In this document: positions 12,494 through 24,306 of the stretch, piece after piece | Layout of the letters: each line of letters begins with the position of its first letter | How positions within the stretch are numbered: the first letter of the stretch is position 1 | Notes under the pieces: generated by a model | Seen by the model: only the letters and a program-made list of their open reading frames with translations | The model's database searches: none | Told to the model about the DNA's origin: nothing | Position numbers and translations under genes: made by a program | Source of the DNA: Nepenthes gracilis | Taxonomy: Eukaryota > Streptophyta > Magnoliopsida > Caryophyllales > Nepenthaceae | Direction: 5' to 3' | NCBI GenBank assembly: GCA_033239525.1 | Contig: BSYO01000025.1 | Location: 6,048,001 to 6,112,000, forward strand | DNA length: 64,000 nt

Positions 12494-14289
12494 ATGGAAG
12501 ATGAACCCCAAGACCCTAACAAGAACCACAGCGGCAGTCCTTCAATGTATGGCCCAGCTCCTGACCAACGAAGCGAGCCGGTGAGGTCAAGGTGGACTCC
12601 TAAGCCGGAGCAGATCCTTATACTTGAGTCCATCTTCAACAGCGGCATGGTTAACCCTCCTAAGGATGAAACTGTCAGGATAAGGAAATTACTCGAAAAA
12701 TTTGGCACAGTTGGCGATGCAAACGTCTTTTACTGGTTTCAAAATCGACGGTCAAGGTCCCGCCGCCGGCAACGCCAGCTTCAGGCTAGTCTATTGGTGG
12801 AGCAGCCGCTGCCACCACCGCCTCAGACCGTGGATACTGATGATATTGGTAGTGGTGAACAGTTATTATATCATCATCAAAGTTGTTCAGGGTTGATAAA
12901 TACTCCTAGTCATGTTGATGTACCTTCTACTTCTTGTCTTGTTGATCCATCTTCTGCTTCCTTTGATGATTCCGGTGGTAATGATCTCCTCGCCGGTCAA
13001 ACTGGCATGCCGGAAACGGTGGATAGCTCGGCTTCTGCTCCTCTTGTTTTCCCTTCTGATTCATCCATTCTTGACTACCAATCAGCTGGTAATTATAAAC
13101 ACTTGAATTAATTGATTCTTTTTGGCTATATCAAGGTTTAGTTTTTTTTGGCTACATTTTTTATCGTTTTACTTAAATATATTAGAGGGTTATAAAAGAA
13201 ATAAACATAAGTTTCATTTAAATAAAGATGTTACTCTTTGTTTCTGAAAGTCATCTAGGTATATATCTGCTTCCCAGATCTCGATTCTGCAAAGCTTATT
13301 TAATATCGAGCTGGTTCCATGATCACTCGATGGATTGGAAAAGGCAAAAAAAAAAAAAAAAAGATTAGAAAAGGACATTTCTATTTTTGATGGTGAATCA
13401 CAAGAGTTTAGTTTCATCCTTATTTTGATTTTTTAATTATTAAATGTTCCGAGAATTCTCTGAATCTAAACTTGTTTGTTTTCAATCTTCGGTAGGTGTT
13501 GATTACTGAAAATTAATTTAACTTTTTCTGCAAAGAATTATGCCTAATCTTACCTCTTTTTCCTGTTGTAGTAGCTCTTTCCATGGAACCAGGAAACCGA
13601 TATCCCATTGATACATAGTTTAATAATGTAGATCTGTATTTTTTGTTCATGCAATCTGCAAATCATTCAGTTTGACCCTTGTTTATTTCCTATGATTGAA
13701 AAACAAGACATTCATAGACATTCACCAGATAACACTAACAAGATATTGGAATAATTGGTTCTTGGCAGTGTTAATCAGAATAATTGTAACCAATCATGGG
13801 TTTAATTCCAATATTCTTTAGTATCTCAGAGCAAGATATAAGCCATCAATGGATGTTTTGATGGGTGCATTTAAATTAAAGTTATTTCTTAAATTTTGCT
13901 TGACAAATTAATTTTTTTTTTTACATTCCTTACATCTATAATAAAATTAAACGTACGTCCATCTTCTGTCTCCTCCTGTGGTTCTATTTTTTTCTTCCTT
14001 TTTTTTTTTTGTTCCATTTTATATAATTTGTTTTTCTTGAATATTGGAAAATGGGGATTAAATTATGTATGTATCTTGAGGAATCATCACGGTGTTCATC
14101 AATGGAGTTGCAATGCAAGTTCCAGGAGCTGCATTTGACATGAAAGCAATGCTTGGGCAAGATGCAGTGCTCGTTCACAGCTCCGGTGTGCCTGTTCCGG
14201 TCGATCACTCTGGAATTTCTCTTCACCCCTTGCAGCCTGGTGAAAGCTATTTCCTGGTAATTCTTCACCAATCAATTTCTCGTCCTTAA
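12494..14289 (+). CDS. WOX11/12-like: WUSCHEL-related homeobox transcription factor, WOX11/WOX12 type
   Basis: This is a plant nuclear DNA-binding protein. WOX11 and WOX12 act in auxin-induced founder-cell specification for adventitious roots. Exon 1 (12,494-13,088) starts at the first ATG after the leader. It encodes the WOX homeodomain at residues about 31-96, with [33 protein letters not shown] and the recognition-helix core [19 protein letters not shown], all diagnostic of this subgroup. A Ser/Asp-rich middle follows. The intron is GT-AG (13,089-14,080, phase 1). Exon 2 (14,081-14,289) restores frame through a split Gly codon and encodes the conserved tail ([31 protein letters not shown]). 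Reading to the stop gives 267 residues, normal for the group. The last nine residues (ILHQSISRP) are not conserved as far as I can tell. A GT at 14,257, right after the Leu codon of SYFL, could instead be a donor to a short last exon. No frameshift or missing homeodomain residue is seen. Confidence 0.93.
13089..14080 (+). other. WOX intron (992 bp, GT-AG)
   Basis: The donor is CTG|GTAATT and the acceptor CTTGAG|GA. Splicing joins ...YQSA-G to IITVFING in frame. The intron is AT-rich with T-runs near the 3' end. Without splicing the exon 1 frame stops after eight unrelated residues (GNYKHLN region). Confidence 0.85.
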
Positions 14290-15842
14290 TATATGATGAC
14301 TTTTCATGAAAAGAGCTCCATTGGTTGATCCCTACTTATTGTTGAATGCAAGGGTTCAGGCTTGTTAGGCTCAACCAAATTAAATTCCCCTTCCTTACAC
14401 GGCTTTGTTAAAGAATATCGTTAAAAGTATTCCCCCTAGGATATAAATTTTTTTAAATAAAAATGGATAATTTTTTTTTTTGGTAAATCATGAGTGTTAT
14501 GTATATTAGATTTTCAAGAATTTATAAAATTTATGTTCATATTCAACTTTTTTCAGACATAGAATAGAATATAAGAGATAGGGCATCTCCCGAATTTCAC
14601 AGCTAACGATGAAAACTTAGATAAACCCTAAAATATGATAAAGAAGAAAATGGGGAAGAAAGTTAGAGCATCCCCCAAGTTTGATATAACTGACACCCCG
14701 ATCATTTCATCCACTTTGGTAGCCTCAAAAAGCATGAAAAAAAAATAAAAAATGTAGCTACCTCAGCCCAAACTACACCCGGCCATTAGTATTTACCTTG
14801 GCCCTAAGTTACACTTTGGTCATTAGTGGGTTATATCCTTACCATTAGCAACTACCTCGGCCATTAGCAGCTACTTTGGCCTTCTTTTTTTTTGGCAAGT
14901 AGTTAGGACATTAGCATACCTCTGCCCTAAGTTACACTCCGGCCATTAATAGTTACACCTCAACCATTAGTAGTTACCTCAATCATTAGCAGCTACCTTA
15001 ACCCTAATCTACACCCTGACCATTTAGATTCCAACGGAACAAATGGAGAAACAAAATTTGACAGTTACACCACAACAATGGATAAGTTATGCAAATTATG
15101 CTATAAATTATGCTACATTTTCAATCGTGTAATTATTAATATTTTTGTATTTCTACCATGGATGCATTATGTTCATATATCAAAAGATACATAATAATAC
15201 TCTATAAAATATGATATTTATCATGTAATCTTAAGATGCTTCCGTCACCTTAATTTAATGAGGTTATACAAAAAGGTTTGCACTTGATTACTATAATACA
15301 TGAAATACTTAGATTTTGGAAACAAACAGTCATCTCACCACGTTAGTAATGAGTTTAATACTTGTATTTTATATTATAAGTGCTGTTATAGTCATTTAAT
15401 TTTTTTAGATTTTTATATTTATTTTAGGGTTAGGATTAAATGTTAAAGTGTAAATGATAGAAATTATATAATATAATTTGAATAACTATTTTATCTCTAA
15501 TATTTATATTTTAACTTTTAGTCCTATCTATTGAATAATTATAAGAGCCTAAAGATTTCCCTTTTTACACTTATTACATCCAAAATATCTACAATACCTA
15601 AAAAAAAAATCTTTTCTTAAACAAATACATGCTTCCATCTCTTGTAAATCAAATCTTCAATCTTTCTCCTATTCCTTCTCTCACGCAACGGGCGCCTCAT
15701 TCTCTTGAGAATTAGGGCTCTAACCAATCAGTCGATTCTCTCGTCCTCTCCCTCCCATTATGAAATTTTCTTTTTTGAAATTAAGGGCTAATGCAAGAAA
15801 TTATTTCTACAGATATTTTGGTATATTAGATATATTAATAAT
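14290..15842. other. Intergenic DNA between the WOX gene and the LINE insertion
   Basis: AT-rich, no gene. It should hold the 3' UTR of the WOX gene (an aataaa is present near 14,455) and contains the minisatellite described separately at 14,757-15,022. Confidence 0.4.
14757..15022. repeat. Degenerate minisatellite, unit about 20 bp
   Basis: About ten imperfect units follow the pattern 'ctacctcggccattagcag' or 'ctaagttacactccggccattag'. The word 'ccattag' recurs at intervals of about 20-40 bp. It is non-coding. Confidence 0.65.
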
Positions 15843-15858
15843 CATGTTGATGTCAATA
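15843..15858 (+). repeat. Left target-site duplication of the LINE-type insertion
   Basis: CATGTTGATGTCAATA is repeated exactly at 19,047-19,062, directly after a poly(A) run. This is the signature of target-primed reverse transcription. Confidence 0.93.
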
Positions 15859-15958
15859 GATTTTGTATTTTCTTTTAATTAAATTGAATAAGGCATTCAG
15901 GGTGCAGTTAGAGAGAGATTCTCCCCCCTCTCTCTAGAAAATTGAATCATCATTCGTC

Positions 15959-17761
15959 TTGAAGGTGGGATTAGGGCTACTTCACCTCGTCTCCCTACTG
16001 GCGCTGGCCGGCCCCCGGGGGGTGCTGAAGAGCCCTCCTAGGTCTCCATGTCATCCTCTACCCCCCGATGTCTCCTCTCTGCAATTGGTTTCTCCTCATC
16101 TCCTATCCCAGTCTCATTTGTTCCCTCCCCTGCAGAGAGATGGGCTGCTTCCTTTCCCTAATCCAGATGCCTCCTTTTTGGAGAGGCCGAAGCTTCTGGA
16201 TGGCTCCCTCCATGACCCGTCTGCAGGGCATGGTGACTGGTGTAGGAGTACGCCGTGTAATGGTCCCGTGGAGGTTATGGAGCCAGAGCCTTTGACTATT
16301 GCTACTGCTACTGCGCATACTGTTGTTCCTGCCCTTGCGCGTTTGATACCTAGAGAGATTCAGGCTATTCCTGCTTCTGCTTCTTTTGTGGATTCTGCCT
16401 CTTCACGTTTTCAATCTGACGAGGCTCAATTATTTCCTAAATCCTCCTGGGCGGAAGTAGTATAGAGCAAAGGTATTAATCTTTTTGCTCCTCTTAAATA
16501 TTACCCTCCCCAATTTATGGAAGGGAATACTGTCTCCATTTCCCCTCTTGATGATATTATTCAGCAGGGCCAAGTCCTTTGGGGGCAATGTTGGTGGGGT
16601 TACTTCCATAAAAAACCTCTTCATTTCTTGACGGTTAACACCATTGCACGGAAAATTTGTGCTAGATTTGGCCTCTGCCATGTAGTAGGGAATGACAAGG
16701 GCTTCTTTTTCTTTCGGTTTGATTTTGAAGAGAATTTGAATGTGTGCTTGGCTAATAGCCCCCGGGCGTTTGGAAGGAAACCCATTTTCCTTAAAAGATG
16801 GATGCCAAGCATGGTTTTATCTTAGGATTCACACAAGACTTTTTCTGTGTGGATCACATTGGCCAATATCCCGATTGAATATTGGACCCCCTCAGGCCTA
16901 AGTTGGATAGCTAGTGGGATTGGTAAACCTATCCAATTGGATGCTAGCACGGCTAGAATGGAACATGTGCAATTCGCCCGAATTTGTGTTGAGGTGGGAG
17001 GGCATGACTGACTTCCTACAAAATTCAAAGTAAAATCTGGAGATTCTGATTTGGCCATATTTGTTGAGGTTGCGGTGGATTATCAATGGAAGCTGGCGCG
17101 TCGTGTTAATGGCCAACATGCCAACCAGTGTAACCATGCCCCTAAGAACCTAACTCCTGGTGAAGCTTCGGTTTGTCATGAGCCTCCAACCTCGATGGAT
17201 CCCCCCACTGTCGATCAGAAACCACAGAATGGGATTAGTTGGTGTGCTGATGAGCAAACTTTGTGCAAGGCTTTTGCTACTGATGCAGTCTCTTTTGAGC
17301 AGATGGAGAATTTGCTGACTGATGCTAAAGTTGGGGAGTGTCATATGGCTCATGTGAGTAAGGACCAGGCTGTTATGATCCAATCATTGCCTATGAATTT
17401 TTGGCAGGCAGATGAGCATCTGCATTCCTTCCAACCGGAGTCTTTGGATTTGGTCATCGCTGATGAGGATTCTATTATACCTCCTAATAACTACTTCGCT
17501 GTCATACAGGATTCTGTGGCTTCGGAGGAGCCTGTGGACTCCACAAAGGCGTGGAAGATCACCAAAGATTTTGGAGAATCTGTCAAATTGCCATCTACTC
17601 ACAAGCTGTCAGTGTGGGATGATGGGGATAGATGCATTGAATCAGCTGAAATCCTCCTCAGAAGGAGTGGGATGGATTCCCAACCTCCACCCCTTGATGC
17701 TGCTCTGGAAACTGAGATGGTGGTTGCTAATCTAGATTTGAACCCTGGGTGGAACATCTGA
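15959..17761 (+). pseudogene. LINE ORF1-like protein with DUF4283 domain, three in-frame stops
   Basis: This is the predicted nucleic-acid-binding ORF1 protein of plant L1-type elements. One frame stays open for about 600 codons, broken only by TAG at 16,463, TAG at 16,823 and TGA at 17,009. No frameshift is needed. After a Pro/Ser-rich N-terminus, the DUF4283 domain lies at about 16,520-17,000. It shows 'GYFHKKPLHF', 'GFFFFRFDFEENLN', 'FGRKPIFLKRW', 'FSVWITLANIPIEYW', 'SGIGKPIQLDASTARME' and 'FARICVEV'. A CCHC zinc-knuckle position follows (YQWKLARRVNGQHANQC) in which the first two cysteines of the usual motif are absent. The C-terminal 230 residues are acidic and unrecognised. The initiation codon is uncertain: no ATG is evident at the start, and upstream codons at 15,959 are TTG. 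Confidence 0.85.
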
Positions 17762-19046
17762 TTTAACCATAGAGGATTTGCCACTCCCTGTCATGCAAAT
17801 GGGTGGAGAAATTCTGTTTAGTAATATGACTGAAGAGTGTCTCCCTCTCAAAAGTCACATTTCGGCCTCGTTTGCAAAGATATACTGACTGGGGACGTGA
17901 TATGTTAGGTTCTGTGCCTGGCAATGGAGCTACACTAGTGCCTATCACAGAAGAGGATCAGTTAGTAGCTATAAGCACTTCATCTTGTCTTGTTGGGGAT
18001 GTAGGCTCTCCCCAGGCCTCATGCTGCCCTAGAAGATCCTCAAGGACATGCACCAAGGTACTGCATTAGTATAGGCATGTTGAGAAGCAAAATTGATGCC
18101 ATGCGCAAGCATTTTGATGATGCTCGACTTCGACCAGATTTGCCATCTCTCCTCCCTGCAAATGCCTCGACCCCTGCTACTGATGGAGGGGGTCCAAATC
18201 TAGCTACCAAAGATCTAGAAGACGGAAAAGAAACGTTTGCCTAATCCAATTCTATAGTTTCTGTGGGTGTGAATGGATGGCCTTTTGCCGAGATGATACT
18301 TTGGATCAAGCTATTTTGACCAAGATCCATTATGGCCGAGATGGTAGAATTGCCCAAGATTCTGTGGGATGAGTTGCTTTCTTTCGAGGTGATGTAGATG
18401 AGTCCGAGATCCTTTTGATGCCAATTGATGTGGGATTGGTTGTCTGCTGACAGAGCCTCGCAGGAGGGCTTAGGACTTACTGCTTCAGGCGTGGCTGTAA
18501 CGGTTGCGGTATTGATTGTCTGAGCTATTAGATGTTTGCTGTGGGACAAGATGCCTACTGTTCGACATACAATAGGACGAGCTAGTGCCAATAGTTGAGG
18601 AGGTGGTATTGTGTGGGACGAGATGCTTTCTAACCAATACACCAATGGCCGAGATGCTGATGATTAGCCGAGGTCTCTCTGCTGTCCTGCTTTTTGTTTC
18701 CGAGATGCAATTTGCAGTAGACTTGTTGATGGCAGGGACTTGCTGCTACTGTGCAAGAAGTCCTTTTAGGATTTTGTAGCCCTTTGGGCTGTAGCTTGCT
18801 CTTAACTTGGAACGGTGGCATTTTGGCTGCTTTTTTTCCTCTTGTACTCTTATTTCGGTCTCATGTTTTTGGCCGGTCTTTTGACTTTAGTTTCTTTGGG
18901 TTCGTAACATATATCATGGTGCTTGTGGTTTGCCCCTGTGTTTTTGTTCTACATTCAAGTCGGACAAACAATTGGAGATAGAATATTAGTTTTGCATTTT
19001 TTTTATTAATAAAATTTTTTCTTACTTACAAAAAAAAAAAAAAAAA
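17762..19046 (+). other. 3' region and poly(A) tail of the half-LINE
   Basis: It has no recognisable ORF2 motif in any plus frame. The word 'cgagatg' recurs several times between about 18,280 and 18,710. The last 250 bp resemble a LINE 3' UTR and end in about 18 A residues. Confidence 0.75.
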
Positions 19047-19062
19047 CATGTTGATGTCAATA
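19047..19062 (+). repeat. Right target-site duplication of the LINE-type insertion
   Basis: It is identical over 16 bp to 15,843-15,858 and immediately follows the poly(A) tail. Confidence 0.93.
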
Positions 19063-20650
19063 TTTCGTACATTTTTTATCCATTGGATAGACATAACAAC
19101 ATAATTTTACTTTAGTAACACCCCAACAGGATCAAAGTTCTCTTTGTTTTTAAGTTGGACTTTTGTTATGTTTTATTAACATATTTTTTTTTAGAAAAAT
19201 AATTATTCTATTATTTTATTCATTCATAGTTGGAAAATAAAACAGAAAAGATTTTCTACAGTATGCATATAAATCTGCGTATTCATAAGTGTTTAATGGT
19301 ATACCCTTTAGCATATTCATGAGGAAGAATGACACATTAGTTTTTTTTTTTTTTTTTATTGCAAAGTACAAAGCTTAACAAATATACAAGTCTTATTTTC
19401 AATCAAATTTGCTTGTATATATGGATAGTAGAGCCATTCTTAAAATTTGAAAACATGATGGAATGGTGTGCTGCCTGGGAAATTTTGATTGCAGGTCCCA
19501 AGGATCCTCAAGTAGGAATGAAAAAGCTGCACCGACCAGTTGAGTTAATTGGGATCTTCTTTCCAGTTGCGTTTGTTGCATTTTCTTTAATTTACTTCTT
19601 TTTCTTTTTCTCCTTTGAATTTCATTGGGTTTCTCAAGAACTCTTCCTCTGTAGCTTTTTCATTTTTCTTTTTAAATATGTGCGGGAAGAATCTAAGTAT
19701 GCACAGAGCACCTATACAGAAGATATAAAAAAAGGGGTGACACTTGATTTTATAATACGTACGTCAAGGGCTGTTTCCCAATGCAGGAAAATGTTATGTT
19801 CTACTTAATATTTTACTGTCATCGGTACCATTTTTCTATCATAGTTGTGCACATTTTTCAATGAAATGCTTCGTAACGGCTGGAATGCATGAGTTGGCTT
19901 CAAATTCTGTCGTGTTGGAGTACTTCCATAATTTTTTTATCAGTTACCCACAAGTCCCTGTTCTCTGATTTTTCCCATTTCCATGCATGCCTGTATCCAA
20001 CAAAAAGAGTTGCATGCATGCCTGGCATATATATTTGAAGAGGAGAAATGATAAAGAAATTAAGGGGATCATAACAAGTCCCTTATCGTGGCGTTATGAT
20101 CTTAAATGTTAGATTACTCAACGTTGTAAGTGTTTTCTACATCAGCCAAAGACCCCAACGTACATATTTGTATTTTTGGGGTTTATGTATTAAGCTTTGT
20201 GATTTTTCATTTGGTATGTATAAGCTGTATTGGATTGGTAGGGTTACTAAAATTTTTTCTTTGGGGTAAATAAGTAAGATGCATGTTCAATTTAAATATG
20301 TAAAATTAAATAAGGCTACCTAAAACAACGAGATTACCCAAAAACCAACCCATCCTGAAAATATCATACCATCAAAGACATGCCCAAAGTTAATAATGAA
20401 GATTTGGGATAAGTAATTAAGTTAGCAGTCACATATTAAATTATATTATCATGTACGTCGATTTATTATGGTGCGTGATCCTTACAAATAGAATTGTGTA
20501 CTTAGGATTTAAGTTAAATCTATGAAACTATGAAAGGATTTTTAAATCCAAGAAAAAAAAAAATTGCACCACTAGCCTAATAGGCAGAAATTCCCAAGTA
20601 GTGAATTTATTTGCTGTATTTTGCTACGGGGAAGATATTTTCATTGCCGG
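19063..20650. other. Intergenic DNA, AT-rich
   Basis: A poly(T) run lies at 19,341-19,357. A 149-codon frame at 19,359-19,808 has a hydrophobic stretch but no family resemblance, and its composition is that of AT-rich non-coding DNA. I do not call it a gene. Confidence 0.4.
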
Positions 20651-21493
20651 TGATGATTGTAAACAGTGTAAGATTCTGCCTCCAAATCACGAGCTTTTGA
20701 GCTAACAAACAATGGGGTGCACCTCATCTCTGAGGTGCATTTTGGTTGCTTTGGTTTTAAAACCACCGGATATAAATTTATCAAATCAAATATTTTTTAA
20801 AAAATAGTTTTTTAAAAAATAAATACCATCATTATTTGACATAAATCTAATAGTCTTGGACTGATATAAAGGAATTATACTGCATAAATAACGTGTAATG
20901 CCCCTTAATCCATTGAGTAGGGCCGTGATTTATTTGTGATGCTTTACGACAACGGAGGATCCACTCTACAATTTACAGTGTGTTTAGCTGGGATATTGCA
21001 AGTCTGCAGGTGTTGTCGTAAATGAAATCCGAGTAGTGTATATGTGGGCTTATATTGTTAGCTAGTGATGTGCATTTTAGAAGCTTCTTAACTATTAAAG
21101 GAAGACCACCAACAATTTCTAAAAGTATGACATTTCTTTGATAAGGATACACATTCACGGTAATTTAAAAACCGTCACTGAGCCCCTAGTATTTAAGAAA
21201 AAATTTCATACTTCTCTAGAATAATATATAAAGATGATATTGTTTATAACATTCATAAAAATTTTCACCTTTATTACTACACTAACTTTACTATTTATAA
21301 ATGGATGGAAGAAGTATTTACTTGTGCGTGAAAAAAATCAAATTGGAAGTTTGTAAGAGTGAAACTAAAATCCACTTCATCCCTATTTTTATAGTTTCAA
21401 TACTTATCATATTTCCTTAAATGTAAAAGGACTCTCTTCTTTCATTATCGATTGTTTTACACGTGCTATTATCCTTACTATTAAACACTAATA
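20651..21493 (+). repeat. Ty1/copia-type LTR, copy 1 (boundaries approximate)
   Basis: It is homologous over its length to 35,254-36,062. Shared blocks include 'ctctgaggtgcat', 'tgccccttaatccattgagt', 'tttgtgatgcttta', 'ttatattgttag.tagtgatg' and the promoter-like 'tataaat.gatggaaga'. It is followed directly by a Met-tRNA primer site, which fixes the plus orientation. The left end (TG near 20,651) is an estimate; clear homology starts near 20,718. Confidence 0.75.
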
Positions 21494-21495
21494 AA

Positions 21496-21508
21496 TGGTA
21501 TCGCAGCC
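21496..21508 (+). other. Primer-binding site for initiator Met-tRNA
   Basis: TGGTATCGCAGCC differs by two bases from the common plant PBS TGGTATCAGAGCC, and lies right after the copia LTR. Confidence 0.75.
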
Positions 21509-21915
21509 GAGTCTAATCATAAATCTGGTAATGTCTATCACCCAGTTATACTAAAACTTCATCATATATTTTCATTCTATTAGGATTGTCTTTTGCATTA
21601 AAAAATCTGATAATATTTAATTATATTTGAGTTTATCATTTTATTATTATGTCTTATATTTAGATTTAAATTCTAAGATCATATTTAGTTAAAATAAAAT
21701 GATGAGTATTTTGCGGGAAACAGATCAGTGGGTTCAGATGATTAAATGTCAAGTGAAATTGTGGAGTCTAATTACTGTCCATAGGTCATTCGGTATCTGT
21801 TTGCAGGTTTTACGGTACTATGTATCAAATTTGCAAGACAAGCGCTTAAGCTAATGTCCAAAAACTAACTGCAAATGGTCTGTGAGATGTTGGCTCAAGT
21901 TATAGGTTTCGAATT
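21509..21915 (+). other. Copia 5' leader, copy 1
   Basis: Non-coding. It matches 36,081-36,470 ('aaatgatgatt/agta', 'gtgggttca..cgattaaat', 'actatgta.caaa', 'taatgtc..gagac' style blocks). Similarity fades near 21,915. Confidence 0.65.
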
Positions 21916-22085
21916 CAGACTGCAGGTCATTTACACGTTAGAAGCACAAGTGGACTGCTGAAAAGTTAGTTTTTTTCCTAATACCAGCTCCACTCAGCTG
22001 ATTTGAGTGAAAGTTTTTTTTGTCATGTTTTCAAATAACCAAGATAGCCTTATGATAAGAGGGGTAGAGAAAGAGAGAGGGAGAG

Positions 22086-22960
22086 TGATATTGAGGTCAC
22101 TCCCGTGTGGAGGTGTTCTTGGTCTGAGGATTCATATTGATGACAAGGACTTTGCACGGTTATGGTCCACGGACTTGTGCGCTGAGCGACCGAAGACTTT
22201 GCGCAATACAGACTTGAGGACTTTGTATAGTTAAGGCACGAGGACTTCTTAAGAGACGAAATCTGTGATTAAACTCGAGGATTCTGATGAAGGGATGGTG
22301 CAGACTTGTTACTTGCATAGGAACGACCACATAAGGACGGCCAGCCGGTCAACAGGAGGTTGATTGGCTAGGAAAAGAAGGTGGTCAACGGGAAGGTTAA
22401 ATGGCTGAGGACAGGCATTCTTAACAGCTATTTTCTACAAAAGTATGCAGTTGACTTTCTTGATTGGATAGCTGGTTTCAAGAAGGAATACGTCATCTCT
22501 GGAAAGATGACAAGCGAACTTGCAGAGAAATGCATGCACCATCTGCTACAGAGTAGAGCGTGCGCTGATTGTTATAGAATATAGTCAACTGTACACGCAA
22601 CCACGATACTAAGTAGGTGGTTGCTCGATTAGTATGGATATGTATATATATTGAACCCTGTGAAAACACGAGTGTATAAAAGTGAAAGAGTGTAAATAAA
22701 GAGAAGAGTAGTGGGTAAAAATAAAGTATGAAATTTTTTATATTATCGTGCTCTGTTCTTCATTTTTCGCCTTAAAGGTTTGTGTAGTCATGTGGCTTTT
22801 GTAACTGACCTTATATATAGAAATTTATTTGTGGACTAAATATCCTGTGATCTTTTCCTTATTTAAAAGAGTTTTCTACGTAAAATTTTAGTGTACTTTT
22901 CTTCTTCTTTCCCTGTGGTGTGTGTTTCTGGTTGCTAGTTCGATGCTATTTTTCCTAACA
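22086..22960 (+). repeat. LTR-like segment (copia type), boundaries tentative
   Basis: It begins TGATATTGAGGTCACTCCC, closely resembling the minus-strand start of the solo LTR at 37,055-38,519 (TGTTGGGTTTGGTCACTCCC). It ends '...ttttcctaaca' after 'gttttctacgtaaaat', an LTR 3' motif also found in that solo LTR. A 'tataaaag' lies near 22,676. The flanking 5-mers (GAGAG and AGTGA) do not match, so a duplication is not demonstrated. Confidence 0.5.
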
Positions 22961-23621
22961 AGTGAAACTTGAAGAAACCTTCAACAAGCATTCAAGAAGG
23001 AACTTGTAAGAATTGAGAGAACCAACTTTTACTTGAGAGATTTTTCTTCTTTTAAGATAAGGTTTTTGTTACTTTGAAATCTTTTACTCAATCCGAACTA
23101 ACTCTTAAATTTATTAGCTCGTAATTTATGAAGTTTTGGTATGTGGTTCATATGTAGATTGAAGTGTGTACTAGTTAGAGAAGCTTGATCAACTAGAGAT
23201 CTACTTGAAGGAACCAAAGAAAGTCTGAATAGTTATAAATTTATAGATTTAATAATGACCTTAGATAGTCGTGTGTCTTGAGTTAATCACACAGAAGGTT
23301 TAGTATATCTTTCAATAGATTTATAAGTTAAATATTTTTTTATAGTGGATTTTTAATCAGTGACTCATAAATTAAAAAAAAATTTCTTTATGATGAAGTT
23401 GCCTAAGAGTTTTTTTATTCGTCAATAAATTATTATGTCCCTTATTTTACATCTTATTTATATTATATGCATTAAAATTGTGACAATTTAATTTATATAT
23501 CTAGATAATTAGTTTTTTTACATTTATTAAAATTATAAATTTTTAATTCACCTGTCTTTATGTGTTTGTGAATTTAAACATCATTTTTCTACATATTATT
23601 GTCAAAATTTTCTTCAATTAT

Positions 23622-24306
23622 GGAAAAATCTACATACATGACTGTTTTAACTTTTTCCGGAGATAACTATAATTTTTTGGAGCATAAAAACGAAGATATT
23701 TTTTTCACTCTCAAGAGTTATAGATCATTATATAAGATGATTTTATAAATCCATAAGATCCTTTAACTTTCATTGTAGCTCAGAAAAAATGAGTTGAAGG
23801 GAAACACATAGAAGGGTTTTTAAGCCTTATTTATTTTATGATAAGCTTTGGAGGAGATCATTTTTCAAAGGATTATGGGAGCCAATAATACTAAATAAGC
23901 CTAAGATATTTTGCAAAAAGAGTTTCAAGGCAATAAAAGGGTATATTTGGTAAACTTTAAACTTTAAGATGGGAGTTTGAATTATTTAAAATGTAAAATT
24001 ATGAAATAATAAAATGCTATAATTTTTTGGAGTTAAAAAGAAATAGTGAATCAAACAAGAATTATGAAGAAGATATTTTTGCAATAAAATTGTTGAGAAA
24101 ATTATAATCGCTGTTTCTCAAAAATATGATTCGATTATAACTAAATTAAATAAATAAAATATCTATCAATTTTTATACTAACATAACTAATGGACTTTCT
24201 AGAAGTATATGAACAAACATTGAATAGGTATGACAATGATTTAATAGAAAATGCCTTCTACTTTAAGCTTAAAATACGATTTTAGAATAATAAAAATAAT
24301 GGAAAG
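23622..24306 (+). pseudogene. Ty1/copia gag, N-terminal part, interrupted by the Tat element
   Basis: The gag protein coats copia RNA in virus-like particles. From the ATG at 23,622 the translation shows the copia gag opening: MEKSTYMTVLTFSGDNYNFLEHKN, with 'F-S-G-D-N-Y' at the usual place, followed by an alpha-helical stretch with stops and frameshifts. The reading is cut at 24,306 by the Tat element and resumes at 34,591. The 5-bp GAAAG at the break is present on both sides. About 660 bp of leader precedes it. It is not functional. Confidence 0.78.

Larger units (their letters stand above)
15859..19046 (+). mobile_element. Non-LTR (LINE-derived) insertion with ORF1 only, 3.2 kb
   Basis: The insertion is fully delimited: a 16-bp perfect duplication at both ends, a poly(A) tail (about 19,029-19,046) and a LINE-like 3' end ('ttattaataaaattttttcttacttac' just before the tail). 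It contains an ORF1-like frame (15,959-17,761) and about 1.3 kb of non-coding 3' sequence. I found none of the motifs of an endonuclease or reverse transcriptase on the plus strand. A simple 5'-truncated LINE would lose ORF1 first, so keeping ORF1 while lacking ORF2 makes this a 'half-LINE'. It would have moved using enzymes of a complete relative. It lies 1.6 kb downstream of the WOX stop codon. Confidence 0.9.

Noticed and set aside
19359..19808. 149-codon frame with a hydrophobic segment
   Set aside because: No recognisable family, AT-rich composition with phenylalanine runs from T-tracts, no supporting exon structure. Kept only as a note in the intergenic entry.
21889..22960. LTR starting at TGTTGGC (21,889)
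   Set aside because: The homologous right-hand copia leader continues across this TGTTGG, so it is ordinary leader sequence. TGATATTGAGG at 22,086 is the better start.
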